7,772 bases of DNA from the NCBI GenBank assembly GCA_017400415.1, contig JAFPTE010000022.1, forward strand, positions 1 through 7,772, given 5' to 3'. The position numbers and the translations under genes are program-made. Positions within the stretch are counted from its first letter, which is position 1. Each line of letters opens with the position of its first letter. The notes below the pieces were generated by a model. The model was not told where the DNA came from. It did not search any database and saw only the letters and a list, made by a program, of their open reading frames with translations. The stretch is from Oscillospiraceae bacterium. Its GTDB lineage: Bacteria > Bacillota > Clostridia > Oscillospirales > Oscillospiraceae. Shown here in pieces: positions 6,099 to 7,772 of this stretch.

Positions 6099-7292
6099 CA
6101 GCTTTTCGGCGATGGCGGAGATGAACTCCTCCGTGTCCGCCGTCTTTTTTACGGGTATCTCGCTGAGCAGGGCCAGGTCCTTTGTCATGACCCCGGACTC
6201 GATGGTGTCCAGAGTGGCCTTCTCCAGCCGGTGGGCAAAGGCGCACAGCTCCGGCGTTCCGTCCAGCTCTCCCCGCTTCCGCAGGGCGCCGGACCAGGCG
6301 AAGACGGTGGCCACCGGGTTTGTGCTGGTCCTCTCCCCCTGCTGATAGCGGTACCAGTGGCGGGTGACGGTGCCGTGGGCGGCCTCATACTCAAAGTTCC
6401 CCTCCGGCGAGACCAGAACGCTGGTCATCATGGCCAGAGAGCCGAAGGCGGCGGAGACCATGTCGCTCATAACGTCCCCGTCATAGTTCTTGCAGGCCCA
6501 GATGAAGCCCCCCTTGGACCGGATCACCCGGGCAACGGCGTCGTCAATGAGGGTGTAGAAGTACTCAATACCCTTTTCCGCAAATCTCTGCCTATACTCC
6601 TCGTCAAAAATCCGCTGGAAAATGAGCTTGAAGGTCTGGTCATACTGCTTGGAGATGGTGTCCTTGGTGGAAAACCACAGGTCCTCTCCCCGGTCCAGGG
6701 CGTATTCAAAGGAGCTGCGGGCGAAGGACTCGATGGAGTTGTCCTTGTTGAACATGGCCTGCAGTACCCCGGCGCACTCATAGTCGTACACCGTCTTCCG
6801 GAAGGTCTCGCCGTTCTCGCCTGTAAAGCAGAGCTCCGCCCGTCCGGGGCCGGGCACCCGGTATTCCGTGGCCCGGTACACGTCGCCGTAGGCGTGGCGG
6901 GCGATGGTGATTGGCTTCTTCCAGCCCTTTACCACCGGGGATACGGCCCTCGTCAGAATGGGCGTTCTGAAAACCGTGCCGTCCAGAGCCGCCCGGATGG
7001 TGCCGTTGGGGCTCTTCCACATCTCACGGAGGTTATACTCCTCCACCCGCTGGGCGTTGGGGGTGATGGTGGCGCACTTGACGCCCACGTGATATTTTTT
7101 GATGGCTGCCGCCGCCTCATGGGTCACGGCGTCCCCGGTCTCGTCCCGGTGGGGAAGGCCAAGGTCGTAATACTCCGTTTTAAGCTCCACGAAGGGCTCC
7201 AGCAGGTCCCGCTTTATAAGGGCCCAGATGACCCGGGTCATCTCGTCCCCGTCCATCTCCACAACGGGATTTTTCATCTGAATTCTGCTCAT
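6096..7292 (-). CDS. icd: NADP-dependent isocitrate dehydrogenase, eukaryotic (homodimeric) type
   Basis: Oxidative decarboxylation of isocitrate to 2-oxoglutarate with reduction of NADP+ (EC 1.1.1.42), in the cytoplasm. The 398-residue sequence aligns readily with animal cytosolic IDH1 rather than the E. coli Icd type. Substrate-binding SPNGTIR (94-100), Arg109 and Arg132 (in ARHAYGDVYRAT) fall at the same numbers as in human IDH1. Also present are catalytic Tyr139, the lysine of STK (210), LIDD (248-251) and KNYDGDVMSD (268-277) for metal binding, and HGTVTRH (306-312) for NADP. All key residues are intact. The ATG start shares an ATGA overlap with the stop codon of the upstream aconitase-family gene. 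A GGAGG (7300-7304) inside that gene serves as ribosome binding site, indicating translational coupling. The pair supplies 2-oxoglutarate for glutamate synthesis. NADP rather than NAD use is inferred from the subfamily. Confidence 0.96.
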   Translation of the reverse strand: MSRIQMKNPVVEMDGDEMTRVIWALIKRDLLEPFVELKTEYYDLGLPHRDETGDAVTHEAAAAIKKYHVGVKCATITPNAQRVEEYNLREMWKSPNGTIRAALDGTVFRTPILTRAVSPVVKGWKKPITIARHAYGDVYRATEYRVPGPGRAELCFTGENGETFRKTVYDYECAGVLQAMFNKDNSIESFARSSFEYALDRGEDLWFSTKDTISKQYDQTFKLIFQRIFDEEYRQRFAEKGIEYFYTLIDDAVARVIRSKGGFIWACKNYDGDVMSDMVSAAFGSLAMMTSVLVSPEGNFEYEAAHGTVTRHWYRYQQGERTSTNPVATVFAWSGALRKRGELDGTPELCAFAHRLEKATLDTIESGVMTKDLALLSEIPVKKTADTEEFISAIAEKL

Positions 7293-7772
7293 TTCCTGTC
7301 CTCCCTGTACTTGTTCATAAGGCAGCCCGCCAGCAGTATGGCCCGCTCCCCGGCGGAGAGATTCGGAAGCCGCAGCTCCACCTGCTCCGTGCCCTTCTCC
7401 GTCACAACAGCGGCGGTAACTCTGTCGCCGCCGGAGGCGATGAGCTGCCGGATGCCGGGCACATAGACCCAGTCCCCGGGGGCGAAGTCAAACTCCGAAT
7501 CGGTCTCAAAGGGCACCATGCCCCAGTTTATGACGTTGGAGCGGTAGCGCTTGGTGGCGTACTCCCGGGCTATATTTGCCCCGGCCCCCAGTACCCGCTG
7601 GCAGGAGGCGGCCTGCTCCCGGGCGCTGCCGTCCCCGGGACAGGTGCAGTAGATGGCGGAGGAGATAGGTGCATCCTCCGGCCTTATGCCCAGCATGCGG
7701 TGGACATAGCCAACATCCCCGTGGGCTCTGGCGGCCTCCATATCCCGGGTAGCCTTGGCCCGCTTTACATAC
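7289..7772 (-). CDS. Aconitase-family hydratase, C-terminal part (5' end outside window)
   Basis: The C-terminal ~160 residues of an aconitase-superfamily enzyme; the frame stays open to the right edge (reading YVKRAKATRD before the Met at 7741). This is the swivelling domain, recognised by GDGSAREQAA, equivalent to the GSSRE active-site loop, where Ser and Arg bind substrate. REYATKRYRSNVINWGMVPF follows, corresponding to the 'SFARIHR.NLIN.GILPL' region. The second serine of GSSRE is Ala here, as I recall for some clostridial hydratases. The iron-sulfur ligand cysteines lie in the missing part. The stop codon overlaps the isocitrate dehydrogenase start by 4 nt, so the substrate is most likely citrate/isocitrate (EC 4.2.1.3), converted to the next enzyme's substrate. 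Related dehydratases such as homoaconitase or isopropylmalate isomerase cannot be excluded from the fragment, but context disfavours them. Confidence 0.88.
   Translation of the reverse strand, partial: YVKRAKATRDMEAARAHGDVGYVHRMLGIRPEDAPISSAIYCTCPGDGSAREQAASCQRVLGAGANIAREYATKRYRSNVINWGMVPFETDSEFDFAPGDWVYVPGIRQLIASGGDRVTAAVVTEKGTEQVELRLPNLSAGERAILLAGCLMNKYREDRK

Noticed and set aside
5515..6246. Minus-strand open frame of 243 codons opposite the DUF4364 gene
   Set aside because: It runs through a strong terminator hairpin and into the end of isocitrate dehydrogenase, with no start signals.
6231..7466. Plus-strand open frame of 411 codons opposite isocitrate dehydrogenase
   Set aside because: Antisense shadow of a gene with intact active-site motifs; composition is typical of reverse-strand GC-rich translation.

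Overview
The window looks like ordinary chromosome from a GC-rich member of the Clostridia, probably an Oscillospiraceae-type gut Firmicute. This is inferred from several things. The ribosome binding sites are AGGAGG-like and the promoters resemble TTGACA/TATAAT. Compact intrinsic terminators separate the genes. The gene content (a DUF4153/DUF4173-type membrane protein, DUF3048, DUF4364 and a Cys-containing 'VFDSC..RDC' protein) is typical of that group. The genus cannot be fixed from the sequence alone. I see no tRNA, rRNA, CRISPR array, insertion sequence or phage gene.

Layout, left to right. (1) Positions 1-1547, plus strand: the 3' part of a polytopic membrane protein gene, followed 11 nt later by a small lipoprotein gene. 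The unit ends at an 11-bp hairpin terminator. (2) Positions 1580-2791, minus strand: a complete RlmI-like 23S rRNA m5C methyltransferase with its own promoter. That promoter has its -35 box in the loop of a GC-rich inverted repeat. (3) Positions 2947-3774, plus strand: an uncharacterised clostridial protein family member. (4) Positions 3815-5338, minus strand: a membrane-anchored DUF3048 (YerB-like) protein whose stalk contains 14 consecutive NPGE tetrapeptides. (5) Positions 5503-6060, plus strand: a DUF4364 winged-helix protein with a clear sigma-A-type promoter. (6) Positions 6096-7772, minus strand: the C-terminal end of an aconitase-family hydratase, overlapping by 4 nt a complete NADP-dependent isocitrate dehydrogenase of the eukaryotic (homodimeric) type.

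How the genes work together. Only the last pair forms an obvious pathway: aconitase converts citrate to isocitrate, and isocitrate dehydrogenase converts isocitrate to 2-oxoglutarate. This is the oxidative half-cycle that supplies glutamate and NADPH in many anaerobes. The other genes are independent units arranged in alternating orientation. Every convergent junction is closed by a hairpin terminator, and these overlap or abut stop codons. No gene-free stretch exceeds 300 bases; the longest are the two divergent intergenic regions of about 155-165 bp, both described below.

I did not find a convincing undescribed system. The items most worth a second look are the NPGE minisatellite stalk, the inverted repeat that encloses the methyltransferase -35 box, and the conserved but uncharacterised protein at 2947-3774.
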